Notes under the pieces: model-generated
Seen by the model: only the letters and a program-made list of their open reading frames with translations
Told to the model about the DNA's origin: nothing
The model's database searches: none
Origin: Planctomycetota bacterium
Lineage (GTDB): Bacteria > Planctomycetota > PUPC01 > JACPCR01
Reading direction: 5' to 3'
Assembly: GCA_016179685.1 (NCBI GenBank)
Contig: JACPCR010000063.1
Coordinates: 34,353 to 98,352 of the forward strand
Length of the DNA: 64,000 nt
Shown: piece by piece, positions 43,999-53,157 of the stretch
Position numbering within the stretch: position 1 is the first letter of the stretch
How the letters are laid out: every line of letters starts with the position of its first letter
Program-made: the position numbers and the translations under genes

Positions 43999-44412
43999 AT
44001 GGGTAAAATCGTCGTCAAAATCAAGTTGACCAACTATTTCGAGTTGGAGTTGAAGCGGCGAAAGCTCCTCAAGGACAAGCCGCACACCGTGGAGGCGGAA
44101 GCGTTGGTGGACACCGGCGCGACTCGGCTCTACCTTCAATCCAGCCTCATCAAGGCGCTCGGCCTGCGCAAGGAAAGCGAAGTGCAATCCAAAACCACAA
44201 ATGGCGTGCGTCGCCGCGCGGTCTTCGAATCGGTGCGCTTGGAACTCATGGGCCGGAGCGGGGCGTTTCAGGTGGTGGAAGTGGACGACGACGTGCCCAA
44301 CCTGCTCGGCCAGATTCCGCTGGAATATCTCGACTTCGTGGTGGACCCCAGGGGCCAAAAGCTCATCCCCAACCCGGAGCACGGCGACAAGCAGATGAGC
44401 GAGGAGTATTGA
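43999..44412 (+). CDS. Retropepsin-like aspartic protease
   Basis: This 137-residue protein has the clan AA hallmark ALVDTGATRLYL (about residues 35-46), where Asp-Thr-Gly is the catalytic triplet of one half of an aspartic protease. Such single-domain bacterial proteins work as dimers and are typically short, which fits this length. The later sequence VPNLLGQIPLEYLDFVVDPR carries the (L)LG-like loop of the fold. No membrane segment is seen. The next gene, for the 2263-residue glycosidase-like protein, follows after 188 bp; a maturation role for secreted proteins is only a guess. Confidence 0.8.
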   Translation: MGKIVVKIKLTNYFELELKRRKLLKDKPHTVEAEALVDTGATRLYLQSSLIKALGLRKESEVQSKTTNGVRRRAVFESVRLELMGRSGAFQVVEVDDDVPNLLGQIPLEYLDFVVDPRGQKLIPNPEHGDKQMSEEY

Positions 44413-44556
44413 AGCCTACTAAGCAGTCGTTGGCACGATGGGGGCGAAGTTGGGCCAGGGACGGACCTGTGCAGTCGGCAAGCGTACCTGCTTCCGTCCC
44501 TGAAGGCGGGCGCAAGCACCCACCGCGGAGGTGGGACGCCTCCGTTTCCAGGTCTT

Positions 44557-44589
44557 CCATCAACCATCAACCATCAACCATCAACCATC
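44557..44589. repeat. CCATCAA tandem repeat
   Basis: Four complete 7-bp units CCATCAA (44557-44584), then a partial CCATC, precede the start of the large glycosidase-like gene. The open frame reads through it, but the signal peptide begins after it. Confidence 0.75.
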
Positions 44590-44600
44590 GGGTTGCGGGC

Positions 44601-47600
44601 ATGCCCGCCCTGTGCGCCCCGAGTCTACGTGGCAATCTTGCCCGCGGCTGGCATCTCCATTTCCTTGCCGCCCTTGCCCTTTCGGCCGCCTCGCACGTGC
44701 ACGCGGAGCTGCGCGACATCCACACCCCGGCGGGCGGCGTCCGGCCCGATTCCACTCGCGGGCTCGGCCGCGTCGCCCTCAACGAGAACTGGCAGGATGC
44801 CTCGACCCTCCGCTTTCAGGCCCGGCGGACCGATCCGTCCCCGCAGAACGTCTGGATTTTCGCCTCCTTTGAAAATGCGCTCCACTGGCGCTACCAGACC
44901 GAGCCGCAGCTCCTATCGCAGGACGGATCGTGGAACAGCTTCAGCTTCCGGTTCAGCCCGGCGAGCCCCGACTGGTATCCCAGCGGGCACGCGAGGGACC
45001 TGGACGACTTCGCCCTAGCGCGTATCACCGGCCTCGAGCTTTCCTGTTCCGCCACGGCATCCTTTCCGGGCCGCATCGAGATTCGAGGCGTGTCCCTTGA
45101 CCGCCAGAAGCCTTCAGACCGTCCGCCGAAGGTTTTCGATCTGGCCAGGCCCTCCGACGACCTCGCGGCCGGGTCCATCGCCGAAATCCGATTCCGGTTG
45201 GACCGGCCTTTCCAAAACCCGTTCGACCCGGAGGAAGCGGACGTGCGGGTACGGGTGACGGACCCCCAGCAGCGGGCCTTCGAGCTGTTTGCCTTCTATG
45301 ACCAGGAGTATGCCGAGGTCCTGGATGCGGGCGAGAAGAGGCTCGTCCCGGTGGGGGCCGGGCAGTGGCGATCCCGCTTCCGGCCCATGCTTCAGGGTCT
45401 TTACCGCTACCGCCTGGTTCTTTCCGGCCGATACGCCATGGAGACGCCGGACCTGGCCTTGAGGGTCGGACCCCCGAGCACCCGGGGCTCGGCCGGCCCG
45501 GCCGACCGGCAGGCCATCGAGGAGATGCTCTGGCGCGAGCTGGACCGCAGCGGGTCGGCGGCCTCGATCTATGGTTCGGGCCGGTGGCGTCCCGAGGAGT
45601 CCGATCGCCATCGGGGCACCTTTCCCTGCTGGAACGGATCGATGGAGTGGGGGCCGCCGCGGCCGGACTGCCTGGGCCTCGGCTTCTACAATCTGGCGCA
45701 CGGTTTTCTGCTGGACCGTGCCCTGTGCGCCGCGGAGTCCCAGGGCGAGCGATACCCGCTCCGTCTCTTCGGCAACGAGGAGTTTCATGACGCCAGCAGC
45801 CACGTCGATTTCCCCCTGCGATGGTCGGAGAATCCCTACCGCTGGCGGAACGGCGGCCCCCTCGCCCGCCCCTCGGAGCTTTTCACGAGCGAGCCTGCGC
45901 TCCGGAATCTCCGCAAGCTTCTCCGCTACCTTCATGCCCGGTACAGCGTCTATTCCTCTTTCAGCCATCTCCTGATCGCCGCCGACTTCCGCGTGCCTGC
46001 GGGCCCCGCGGCCTGGCACGACCAGGTCGCCGCTTTCTGGAACGCCCTGCCCATCGCACCCGAGGCGAGCAGGCCCGGCCTCCTCTCGCTCCATCCCCAG
46101 GCGAACGGCGACGAGGCGCGCCCGCTCCTGCCGGGTCCCCCGTTCATCGAGTCGCCTCCCGGCCACGGCGAGTTGCGCTGCTTCGCCGGGCCCGACGCGT
46201 TTGACGTCTCCTCCTCGAGCACGCTCGTGTTCGAGATCGAGCTGCCCGCCCATGCTCCCCCGAGCCTGCGTTGCCTCCTCGCCCTCGAGGACGACGAGGG
46301 CTGGCTCTATCAGGCCATGCCCCCGCTCTTCCTCCGCCCCGACGACGTCACCCGCGTCGAATTCAACCTCGAGCCGGAGGGCGGCCTCGAGCCCGCCGGA
46401 CACGGCCGGCCCTGGTCCGCTTACAGTCGCCTGAACGTCCTCAGGCCCCGCATGCGGGTCTACTCGCCCGAGCCGTTCGACGGCCCCATCCTCCTCAAGA
46501 GAATCCTCGTCGTGCCCGCCGCGGGCAGCCCGGCCTCGCCTCCGCCGGCCCAGGTCCTCAACCTCCGGCTGCGCTCGCTCCAGATTCCCGCCGGGCAGAC
46601 GAACGAGGTGGCCTTCGAGTTGACGCGGGCGTATGCCGATCCGTTCGATCCCGCCTGCGTATCGCTGGACGTGGAGGTACAGGACCCGTCGGGCAAGAAA
46701 TGGACGCAGCCGGCGTTTTTCTACCAGGCCTACGCGGCCCGTGCATGGGGGGAAAAAAGCATTGAAACGCCGGAGGGGCCCCTCGAGTGGCGCGCTCGAA
46801 TCCCGGCCGCCCTCCCCGGGCCCTACAGCTTCCGACTCCTCTTGCGGGAGAACTACGGACCCGCTTCAGAGCTGGCCCGCGCCGCCTTCAACGCCGTGCC
46901 TGCCCAACCCGCCTCCCCCGGGCCCGACACTCTCTCGGAGGCCGCGCGCCGGTTTCTGATCACGGAGCCGGACCGGGCTTACCGATGCCTCTGGGCCTGG
47001 CAGAACGGTTCGTGGTCGCGCCTGGCCTCGGCCAGCGAGCAGCCGGGCGTTTCCCAGGTTCAAGCCGGGCACGGGCCGTCCTCCCGCGGCCTCTGGCTCG
47101 CCAACCTCGAGTGGAGCGCCGGCTGGGGCCGCGGTTACCGCGGGCTCGGCAAGTACAACCTGCTCCTCGCCTGCCATCTCGATCGGGCGCTGGCCGAGGC
47201 CGAGGCCGGGGGCCTGGCCTTCCCCCTTCGCCTGCTGGGAAACGAGGAGTTCCATGAGGTGACGGTCCATGCCTCCTTCCCCTACCGCTGGGCGGAGAAT
47301 CCTCTCAACGCCGTGCAGGGAGGCCCCCTGGCGCGGCCCTCCCTCTTCTTCCAAGAAGCTTCGGCGCGCCTCCGGTTCAAGAATTTCCTGCGATATGTCA
47401 CGGCGCGGTACGCTTCCTCAAGGGCGGTGAGCGCCCTGGTCCTGGCCTGCGAGATGCCCGAGGCCGGCGTGGAGGCCTGGCATCGCGAGATCGGAGAATG
47501 GCTCGGCGGCCTGCCCGGCCCGAGGTCGGGCCTCATCCTCTCGTACCATCCCCTGGCCGGCGCGGTGGACGCCCGCGTCCACTCTTCCCCGCTGGGTTTC

Positions 47601-50600
47601 CAGGAACGTGCCGCCTACGACGCCGCGGCCGCGGCGGCCGCCGGCCGGACGGCCGGGCCAGGAGCGGCCGCCTCCGGCATCGGGCCCGAGGCCGGCATCG
47701 CGCCGGGCCTGGAAGTTCGGGCCTTCACTCAGGGACCCGCCGGCGATTGGAGCGCTTTTTCCATCGCCCGCGCCCGTGTCGAGCTTCCACCCGACAGCCC
47801 AGCGGACCTGCGCGCCTTGCTTTCGCTCAAGGACGAGGACGGCTGGTGGTTCGAAGCCCTCCATCCCGCCTTCCTTCGGCCCGGCGATACCACCACCTTG
47901 CTCTTCTTCCTCCGGCCAGGAGAAGAACTCCAGCCCGTCGGACACTCCCGGCCATGGTCCCTTTACACCCGTTACCGGGTGCAGGACGTCGCCCTGCGGC
48001 TCTTCTCCACACGACCCTACGCAGGACCCCTGCGCCTCGCCTCCTTCGAGTTTCTCGAATGGCCCGAACGGCCCGAGCCCCTCCAGGTGGCCTCCTTCCA
48101 GCCCGCGGCCGCCGAGGTGCACGCCGGCCAGGTCTTCGAGATCGCTTTCAGCCTGAACCGGGCGTTCGTGAACCCGTTCGATCCCGCGGAGGTGGACCTC
48201 GGCGTCACCTTCCGCGGCCCTTCGGGCCGGACGCGCCGAGTCCCCGCCTTCTTCAGCCAGGGCTACGCCCGGCAGGGCGATCGCCTGGTCGCGGAGGGAC
48301 CCGAACACTGGCGGGTGCGATTCCGGCCCCAGGAGGAAGGACGCCACACCTTCCGGCTGGACGCCCGGCTCGGGGGCCAGGAGATCGATCTCGCGAGAGA
48401 AGGCGCGTTCACCGCCACGGCCCCGGCGGCCGCCGCGGCGTCCCGAGCCTTCGATAGCCCGGCTCTGCTGCGCCTTCACGACCTCTCCTATGCCGCCCGG
48501 TCCCAGTTCGGGCCCGCCGGCTGGTTCGCTCTGGACGCCGCCGGACCCGCCGACACGCCCCTCTGGCATCCCGTCCTGGAATGGACGAGCCGCTGGGGTA
48601 AGTATGCCGATCGGGGACGTTACAACCTGGAGGCCGCCTGGGAGTTCGACCGAGTCCTCGAGCAGGCGGCCGAGGCGGGCCAGAGCTTCCCCCTCCGCCT
48701 CAACGGCAACATGGAGTTCTTCAACCGCCGGACGCACCGCTGGCCGGACAACCCCCTCCATGCCGCCAACGGGGGACCCCTCGAAGCGCCTAGTCAGTAC
48801 TACCAGAACCCCAAGGCGATCGCCCTCCAGGAGCAGCTCTGGCGCTACCTCCTGGCCCGATATGGCGAGCTGCCCGCCGTGTCCGACGCCGTTCTGGCGG
48901 CCGACCTGCCCGCCGAGGGGGCCGAGGCCTGGCACGACCGGGCCGGACAGACCCTCAGCCAGATCCTCCCGCCGCACGCCCGGCTGCTCTCGTTTCATCC
49001 CCAGGCGATCCCGCATCTCAAGACCACCGTGCTGGCCGATTTCGAACGCGGTACGGACGAGTTCCGGCCCGAGACCGGCATCGCGGGCGGCGCGGAGACC
49101 CGCCTCAGCTCCTCGCCCGCCTGGGCCTCGCACGGCGGCGCTTCCCTCGCCATCCTCCGTTCCTTCACCGGCGAGGGCGAAGCTCCCCTCGTCGCTTCCA
49201 TCGACCAGGACTGGTTCGACACCGACACGCTGGTCCTCGACGTCAAGCTGCCCGCAGACGCTCCCCACGACATGCGCGTCCTGGTCTTCCTCAAGGACGG
49301 CGATTACTGGTATTATCAAAGGCTTCTCGATCCCTTTCTCGTGCCCGGCGACGTCACGCGGCTGCTCGTGGACCTGACAGCCCGGACCGGGGCATGGACT
49401 CCGCCGCCGGCCCCGCCGGCCCCCGCCGCCGCCCCACCCTGGCATCATTCCAGGCCCTGGACGGATACGGCCCGGGCCCGCATCCGCCAGATCGGAATCC
49501 GTATCTTCGGACATCAGCCTTACGCCGGAACGCTCTATGTCGACCACCTCCAGCTTTGGCAGACTGGCCGGGCCAGACCCCAGGGCCCCCCGCAGATCGC
49601 CCGCCTCGAAGCCAGCGACGCCAACGTCGGCCTGTTCGAGAAGTTCGAACTGACCTTCAGCCTCGACCGCGATTTCCGCAACCCGTTCGATCCCGACGTG
49701 ATCAATGTGTCCGTCCGGTTCATCACCCCGGGCAACGAGACCCGGGCCGTGCCCGCTTTTTATTTCCAGGACTACGAACGGTCCGAAATCGTTCAACCCT
49801 GCCCGGAGCACCGCAAGGCGGAGACTTTCGAGGTCTTGACCCCCAAGGGCGCCCCCGTCTGGAAGGCCCGATTCACCCCCACGCAGCCCGGCGTCCACCG
49901 CTACTCCGTCTCGGTCAATGGACGCCAGGCCTGGCCGCCCGAGGGAACAGCCGCCTTCCAGGCCGTTCCGTCCGACCGGCCCGGCTTCATCCGCGTGGCC
50001 GCGGACCGCCGCCACTTCGAGTTCTCCAACGGCACGTTTTTCTACCCCGTGGGGCCCAACCTGCGTTCCCCTACGGACGGCCGGAACGCCGCGGCCTATG
50101 CGGGCCTTTTCGAGCAGGAATGGCATCGGCAGACCTATCTCTACGACCGCTACTTCGAAAAGATGCGGGAACACGGCCTCGACTGGGCCCGGGTGTGGCA
50201 GTGCTCCTGGTGGCTCGGGCTCGAATGGACACGCGAGTGGCCTGGCTACCACGGCCTTGGTCGCTACAACCTCGAAAACGCCTGGCGGCTCGATCATCTC
50301 CTCGAGTCGGCCCGGCGGGCCGGCGTCTACCTCCAGATCGATACCACCAATCACGGGCAGGTCAGCCTCCAGATCGACAGCGAATGGTCGCAGAACCCGC
50401 TGAACCGAAACAATCCCGTGGACCGTGGGCCCCTCCAGCTTCCCCGGGAATTCTTCAGCTCCGAGGCGGCCCGGCAGGCCTATGCCGATCGGGTCCGCTA
50501 CACCACCGCCCGCTGGGGCTACAGCCCGAACCTGTTCGGCTGGATTCTCATGACGGAGTGCGAATTCACGGATGATTACTGGGCGAGCGCGGCCCCGAAG

Positions 50601-51392
50601 GAAGAGGCGGGCCGGCATCCGGGCCTCGTCCAGTGGCATCAGTTCGCCGCCGGACTCTTCCAGAACGGCGATCCGAACCACCTGGTGGCCACGCATTTCT
50701 CACACCCCTGGCGGGGTTTCGACCTCTTTGCCACGCCGGCCGTGCAGTTCATCGAGAGCAACACCTACTGGCAGGACTGGAAGTTCGAGCAGCTCGGGGG
50801 CCCGCTCGGGAACACCCCGTGGATCAACCATTACGCCTACCACCAGATGCTCGGCCAGCATCAGAAGCCCGTCCTCGTCGGGGAGTTCGGCGGCGACGTC
50901 TACAAGAATCCCCCACAACAGCTCGATATCGAGCTTCACATCGGCGCCTGGTCCATGGCCGTGGTACCCTACGCCGGCTGCACCGGCTACTGGTGGTGGC
51001 CCTGGCTGCACTACGGCGGCCGTTACCCTGCCCTCCAAGCCGTAGCGAATTTCATGAAAGGAGAGGACCGCCGGGGCCAGAACCTGGCGCAGGTCCAGCC
51101 TGCCGTCACCCAGGGCCTCCTGGCGCTGGGCCTGCAGGGCGGCAACCGGGCCGACCTTTGGATTTATCATCCCGAGGTGATCCGCGTCCCCGCCGCGCAG
51201 ATTCCGGCCGTCACGGGCGCAACGATCACCCTCGCGGGCCTCGCTGACGGGAGCTACGAGGCCGAGGTCTGGGACACGGTGGCCGGGAAGGCGGTGGAGA
51301 AGATGCCGGTGGTCTCTCAGCAGGGCCAGCTTGTCCTTCCACTGCCGAACGTCCAGGGCGACCTGGCGGTCAAGCTGAGGCCGGGAAAGTGA
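44601..51392 (+). CDS. 2263-residue secreted protein with four repeated carbohydrate-active modules
   Basis: The ATG at 44601 gives a signal peptide (RGWHLHFLAALALSAASHVH, cleavage near HAELRD); the open frame continues to 44409 through the tandem repeat. The protein has a CBM-like start (about residues 57-170), then four modules of a DUF5060-type beta domain (starts 180, 652, 1161, 1666) with a glycoside-hydrolase-like domain after each. In modules 1-3 only the first half of the barrel is present (LGxYNL..LDRxL, GNEEF, NGGPLARPS, RYLxARY, WHDxV) and a beta-sandwich follows. Module 4 continues as a complete clan A barrel with GRYNLENAWRLDHLL, WILMTECEF (Glu 1986, acid/base) and VLVGEFGGD (Glu 2095, nucleophile). 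The first three copies lack these positions, so they are likely binding or structural. Confidence 0.85.
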   Translation: MPALCAPSLRGNLARGWHLHFLAALALSAASHVHAELRDIHTPAGGVRPDSTRGLGRVALNENWQDASTLRFQARRTDPSPQNVWIFASFENALHWRYQTEPQLLSQDGSWNSFSFRFSPASPDWYPSGHARDLDDFALARITGLELSCSATASFPGRIEIRGVSLDRQKPSDRPPKVFDLARPSDDLAAGSIAEIRFRLDRPFQNPFDPEEADVRVRVTDPQQRAFELFAFYDQEYAEVLDAGEKRLVPVGAGQWRSRFRPMLQGLYRYRLVLSGRYAMETPDLALRVGPPSTRGSAGPADRQAIEEMLWRELDRSGSAASIYGSGRWRPEESDRHRGTFPCWNGSMEWGPPRPDCLGLGFYNLAHGFLLDRALCAAESQGERYPLRLFGNEEFHDASSHVDFPLRWSENPYRWRNGGPLARPSELFTSEPALRNLRKLLRYLHARYSVYSSFSHLLIAADFRVPAGPAAWHDQVAAFWNALPIAPEASRPGLLSLHPQANGDEARPLLPGPPFIESPPGHGELRCFAGPDAFDVSSSSTLVFEIELPAHAPPSLRCLLALEDDEGWLYQAMPPLFLRPDDVTRVEFNLEPEGGLEPAGHGRPWSAYSRLNVLRPRMRVYSPEPFDGPILLKRILVVPAAGSPASPPPAQVLNLRLRSLQIPAGQTNEVAFELTRAYADPFDPACVSLDVEVQDPSGKKWTQPAFFYQAYAARAWGEKSIETPEGPLEWRARIPAALPGPYSFRLLLRENYGPASELARAAFNAVPAQPASPGPDTLSEAARRFLITEPDRAYRCLWAWQNGSWSRLASASEQPGVSQVQAGHGPSSRGLWLANLEWSAGWGRGYRGLGKYNLLLACHLDRALAEAEAGGLAFPLRLLGNEEFHEVTVHASFPYRWAENPLNAVQGGPLARPSLFFQEASARLRFKNFLRYVTARYASSRAVSALVLACEMPEAGVEAWHREIGEWLGGLPGPRSGLILSYHPLAGAVDARVHSSPLGFQERAAYDAAAAAAAGRTAGPGAAASGIGPEAGIAPGLEVRAFTQGPAGDWSAFSIARARVELPPDSPADLRALLSLKDEDGWWFEALHPAFLRPGDTTTLLFFLRPGEELQPVGHSRPWSLYTRYRVQDVALRLFSTRPYAGPLRLASFEFLEWPERPEPLQVASFQPAAAEVHAGQVFEIAFSLNRAFVNPFDPAEVDLGVTFRGPSGRTRRVPAFFSQGYARQGDRLVAEGPEHWRVRFRPQEEGRHTFRLDARLGGQEIDLAREGAFTATAPAAAAASRAFDSPALLRLHDLSYAARSQFGPAGWFALDAAGPADTPLWHPVLEWTSRWGKYADRGRYNLEAAWEFDRVLEQAAEAGQSFPLRLNGNMEFFNRRTHRWPDNPLHAANGGPLEAPSQYYQNPKAIALQEQLWRYLLARYGELPAVSDAVLAADLPAEGAEAWHDRAGQTLSQILPPHARLLSFHPQAIPHLKTTVLADFERGTDEFRPETGIAGGAETRLSSSPAWASHGGASLAILRSFTGEGEAPLVASIDQDWFDTDTLVLDVKLPADAPHDMRVLVFLKDGDYWYYQRLLDPFLVPGDVTRLLVDLTARTGAWTPPPAPPAPAAAPPWHHSRPWTDTARARIRQIGIRIFGHQPYAGTLYVDHLQLWQTGRARPQGPPQIARLEASDANVGLFEKFELTFSLDRDFRNPFDPDVINVSVRFITPGNETRAVPAFYFQDYERSEIVQPCPEHRKAETFEVLTPKGAPVWKARFTPTQPGVHRYSVSVNGRQAWPPEGTAAFQAVPSDRPGFIRVAADRRHFEFSNGTFFYPVGPNLRSPTDGRNAAAYAGLFEQEWHRQTYLYDRYFEKMREHGLDWARVWQCSWWLGLEWTREWPGYHGLGRYNLENAWRLDHLLESARRAGVYLQIDTTNHGQVSLQIDSEWSQNPLNRNNPVDRGPLQLPREFFSSEAARQAYADRVRYTTARWGYSPNLFGWILMTECEFTDDYWASAAPKEEAGRHPGLVQWHQFAAGLFQNGDPNHLVATHFSHPWRGFDLFATPAVQFIESNTYWQDWKFEQLGGPLGNTPWINHYAYHQMLGQHQKPVLVGEFGGDVYKNPPQQLDIELHIGAWSMAVVPYAGCTGYWWWPWLHYGGRYPALQAVANFMKGEDRRGQNLAQVQPAVTQGLLALGLQGGNRADLWIYHPEVIRVPAAQIPAVTGATITLAGLADGSYEAEVWDTVAGKAVEKMPVVSQQGQLVLPLPNVQGDLAVKLRPGK

Positions 51393-51403
51393 GGGTGAGG
51401 ACT

Positions 51404-51634
51404 GGGGGGACCAGGGACAAGGGGACAAGGAACAAGGAACTTCAGAATCGGGAATGGGTTAGCAGTGAACAGTCGTCAGGCAAGAGTCATCAGTCAACCA
51501 CGAACCCCCAACCACCAACCGATTCGCCGGGCCCGAGACCGGCGGGCCCGGCGGTTGTGCACTGGCGCGTCGTAGGACATGCCAAACTGATATCCCCTCG
51601 TCCCCTTGCCCCTTGTCCCCTTGTCCCTGGTCCC
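51404..51634. repeat. Inverted word-like repeats GGGACCAGGGACAAGG/CCTTGTCCCTGGTCCC
   Basis: GACAAGG/GACCAGG words at 51404-51437 are complemented by CCTTGTCC/CCTGGTCC words at 51595-51634. The region between is low-complexity without a coding frame I can support. Confidence 0.6.
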
Positions 51635-51649
51635 GCGCTGCCCGTCGCC

Positions 51650-51760
51650 TGAAACCTGAAGCCTGAAGTCCCTGGCCCCCTGGCCCCCTTCTGCCCTGGC
51701 CCCCTGGCCCCCTTATACCTTGTCCCTGGCCCCCTGGCCCCCTGGCCCCCTCAGGACTCA
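51650..51760. repeat. CCTGAAG and CTGGCCCC tandem words
   Basis: Repeats of CCTGAAG (51651-51668) and then of CTGGCCCC with CTT spacers run to about 51755. With the preceding element they fill the 51393-51822 gap. Confidence 0.65.
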
Positions 51761-51822
51761 GGACTGCCTATTGAGTTCCGGGTGTGGCGCACGTTAAGAT
51801 GAACACGAAGGAGGTTCACGCG

Positions 51823-53157
51823 ATGGAAACGCATCAGCTTCTTGCCTCTCTGGCCGAGGCGGACATCACGCCGCCGCTGGGTACGCAGCTCGCCGGGTGG
51901 CTGGACCTGCCTCGTCCGGCCGAGAAGATTCGCGATCCGGTCTACGCCCGCATCATGGTCCTGGAATCCGGGGTCGTGCGTGCGGCCTTCATCTCGCTCG
52001 ATCTCCTGTCCATCCGCGGCAGCGACGTCCTGGACATCCGGCAGCGGATCGAGGCTGCTGCCGGCATCCCTGCGGGCCACATCCTCATCGCGGCGACGCA
52101 CAACCATGCCGGCCCCGCCATCGTCCGCATCGGGCCGTATGGCCGCGAAGAGGCGTACCTCGAAGGGCTGAAGATCACCCTCACGCGGCTCGCCGTCGAG
52201 GCCGTCAACCGCCTCGAGCCCGCCGAGGTCGGCATCGGAGTGGGCTTCGAGGGACGGCTCTCGGCCAACCGCCGATGGGTCATGAAGAACGGCTTCACGA
52301 GATGCCAGCCGGGCATGGCCAATCCCGAAGTGCTCTACAACGAGGGGCCGATCGATCCCCAGCTCGGCGTGGTCTGCCTGCGGCGTCCTGGCGGCCGCAA
52401 GCTCGGATACCTGGTCAACTGGACGTGCCATCCCGTGCAGGTCTTCGATTTGCGGACCGTGACGGCGGCCTGGCCGGGCGCGCTGGCCCGAGAAGTGAAG
52501 GAGCGCGAGGGTTGTCTCTGCCTGCTCCTCAACGGCGCTTTCGGGAACATCATGCATGGGAGCTATACCGACCCGGACCACAGGAGCGGGATCGATCTCA
52601 TGGGCGCGGTTCTGGCGGGCGACCTCCCGGGCGTGGTGAGCCGCATGCAGTTCCAGAAGGAGGCGGTCATCGGTGTGGTACGTCAGTTGCTTGAGTTGCC
52701 TCTGAGGGAGATTCCGGAGTCGGATATCGAGCAGTCGCAGCGGATTCTGGCGGGAGAGAAGGTGCAGCACCGTCCGGGTGTCCAGCGCTATGCTCGAGAG
52801 TCCACGTACGCGGAGCAGATTTTGAGACTGGTGGAGCGCAAGAAGGTGCGGAATATCAGCCGCGCCGAGGTCCAGGCCATTCGCCTGGGCCACGCGGTCT
52901 TCGTCGGATTGCCCGCGGAGGCTTTTGTTCAGACGGGACTGCAGATCAAGCTGGGAAGCCCGTTCGATCCGACCTTCGTGGTCGGCGCGGCGAACGGGAT
53001 GGTGGGGTATGCCCCGCCGCCCGAGAGCTACGCCCGCGGGGGTTATGAATGCACCACGGCCTTCTGGAGCAAGGTCTCTCCCGATGCTGCCGGCATGATG
53101 GCCGAAGCGGGAATCCAGCTTGCTCGGAAGCTGCACGATGGGTCCGTCACCGTATGA
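51823..53157 (+). CDS. Neutral/alkaline ceramidase-like protein (second member)
   Basis: The ATG at 51823 is preceded by GAAGGAGG 8 bases upstream; the open frame starts at 51784. The 444-residue product has the family beginning LASLAEADITPPLGTQLAGW and the metal-ligand region ILIAATHNHAGPAIV, corresponding to the ACSHAHSCP region of the member at 6011. Further family features are CLRRPGGRKLGYLVNWTCHP and FVVGAANGMVGYAPPP. There is no signal peptide. The stop codon overlaps the ATG of the PfkB gene (ATGA at 53154-53157), so this gene heads a tight transcriptional unit with sugar kinase and the RuMP enzymes. The substrate in this context is more likely a sugar- or amide-containing compound than ceramide (inference). 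Confidence 0.82.
   Translation: METHQLLASLAEADITPPLGTQLAGWLDLPRPAEKIRDPVYARIMVLESGVVRAAFISLDLLSIRGSDVLDIRQRIEAAAGIPAGHILIAATHNHAGPAIVRIGPYGREEAYLEGLKITLTRLAVEAVNRLEPAEVGIGVGFEGRLSANRRWVMKNGFTRCQPGMANPEVLYNEGPIDPQLGVVCLRRPGGRKLGYLVNWTCHPVQVFDLRTVTAAWPGALAREVKEREGCLCLLLNGAFGNIMHGSYTDPDHRSGIDLMGAVLAGDLPGVVSRMQFQKEAVIGVVRQLLELPLREIPESDIEQSQRILAGEKVQHRPGVQRYARESTYAEQILRLVERKKVRNISRAEVQAIRLGHAVFVGLPAEAFVQTGLQIKLGSPFDPTFVVGAANGMVGYAPPPESYARGGYECTTAFWSKVSPDAAGMMAEAGIQLARKLHDGSVTV

Noticed and set aside
47418..50696. A 1092-codon minus-strand frame
   Set aside because: It is a shadow of the giant secreted protein; the composition is Gly/Glu/Arg-rich without recognisable structure.
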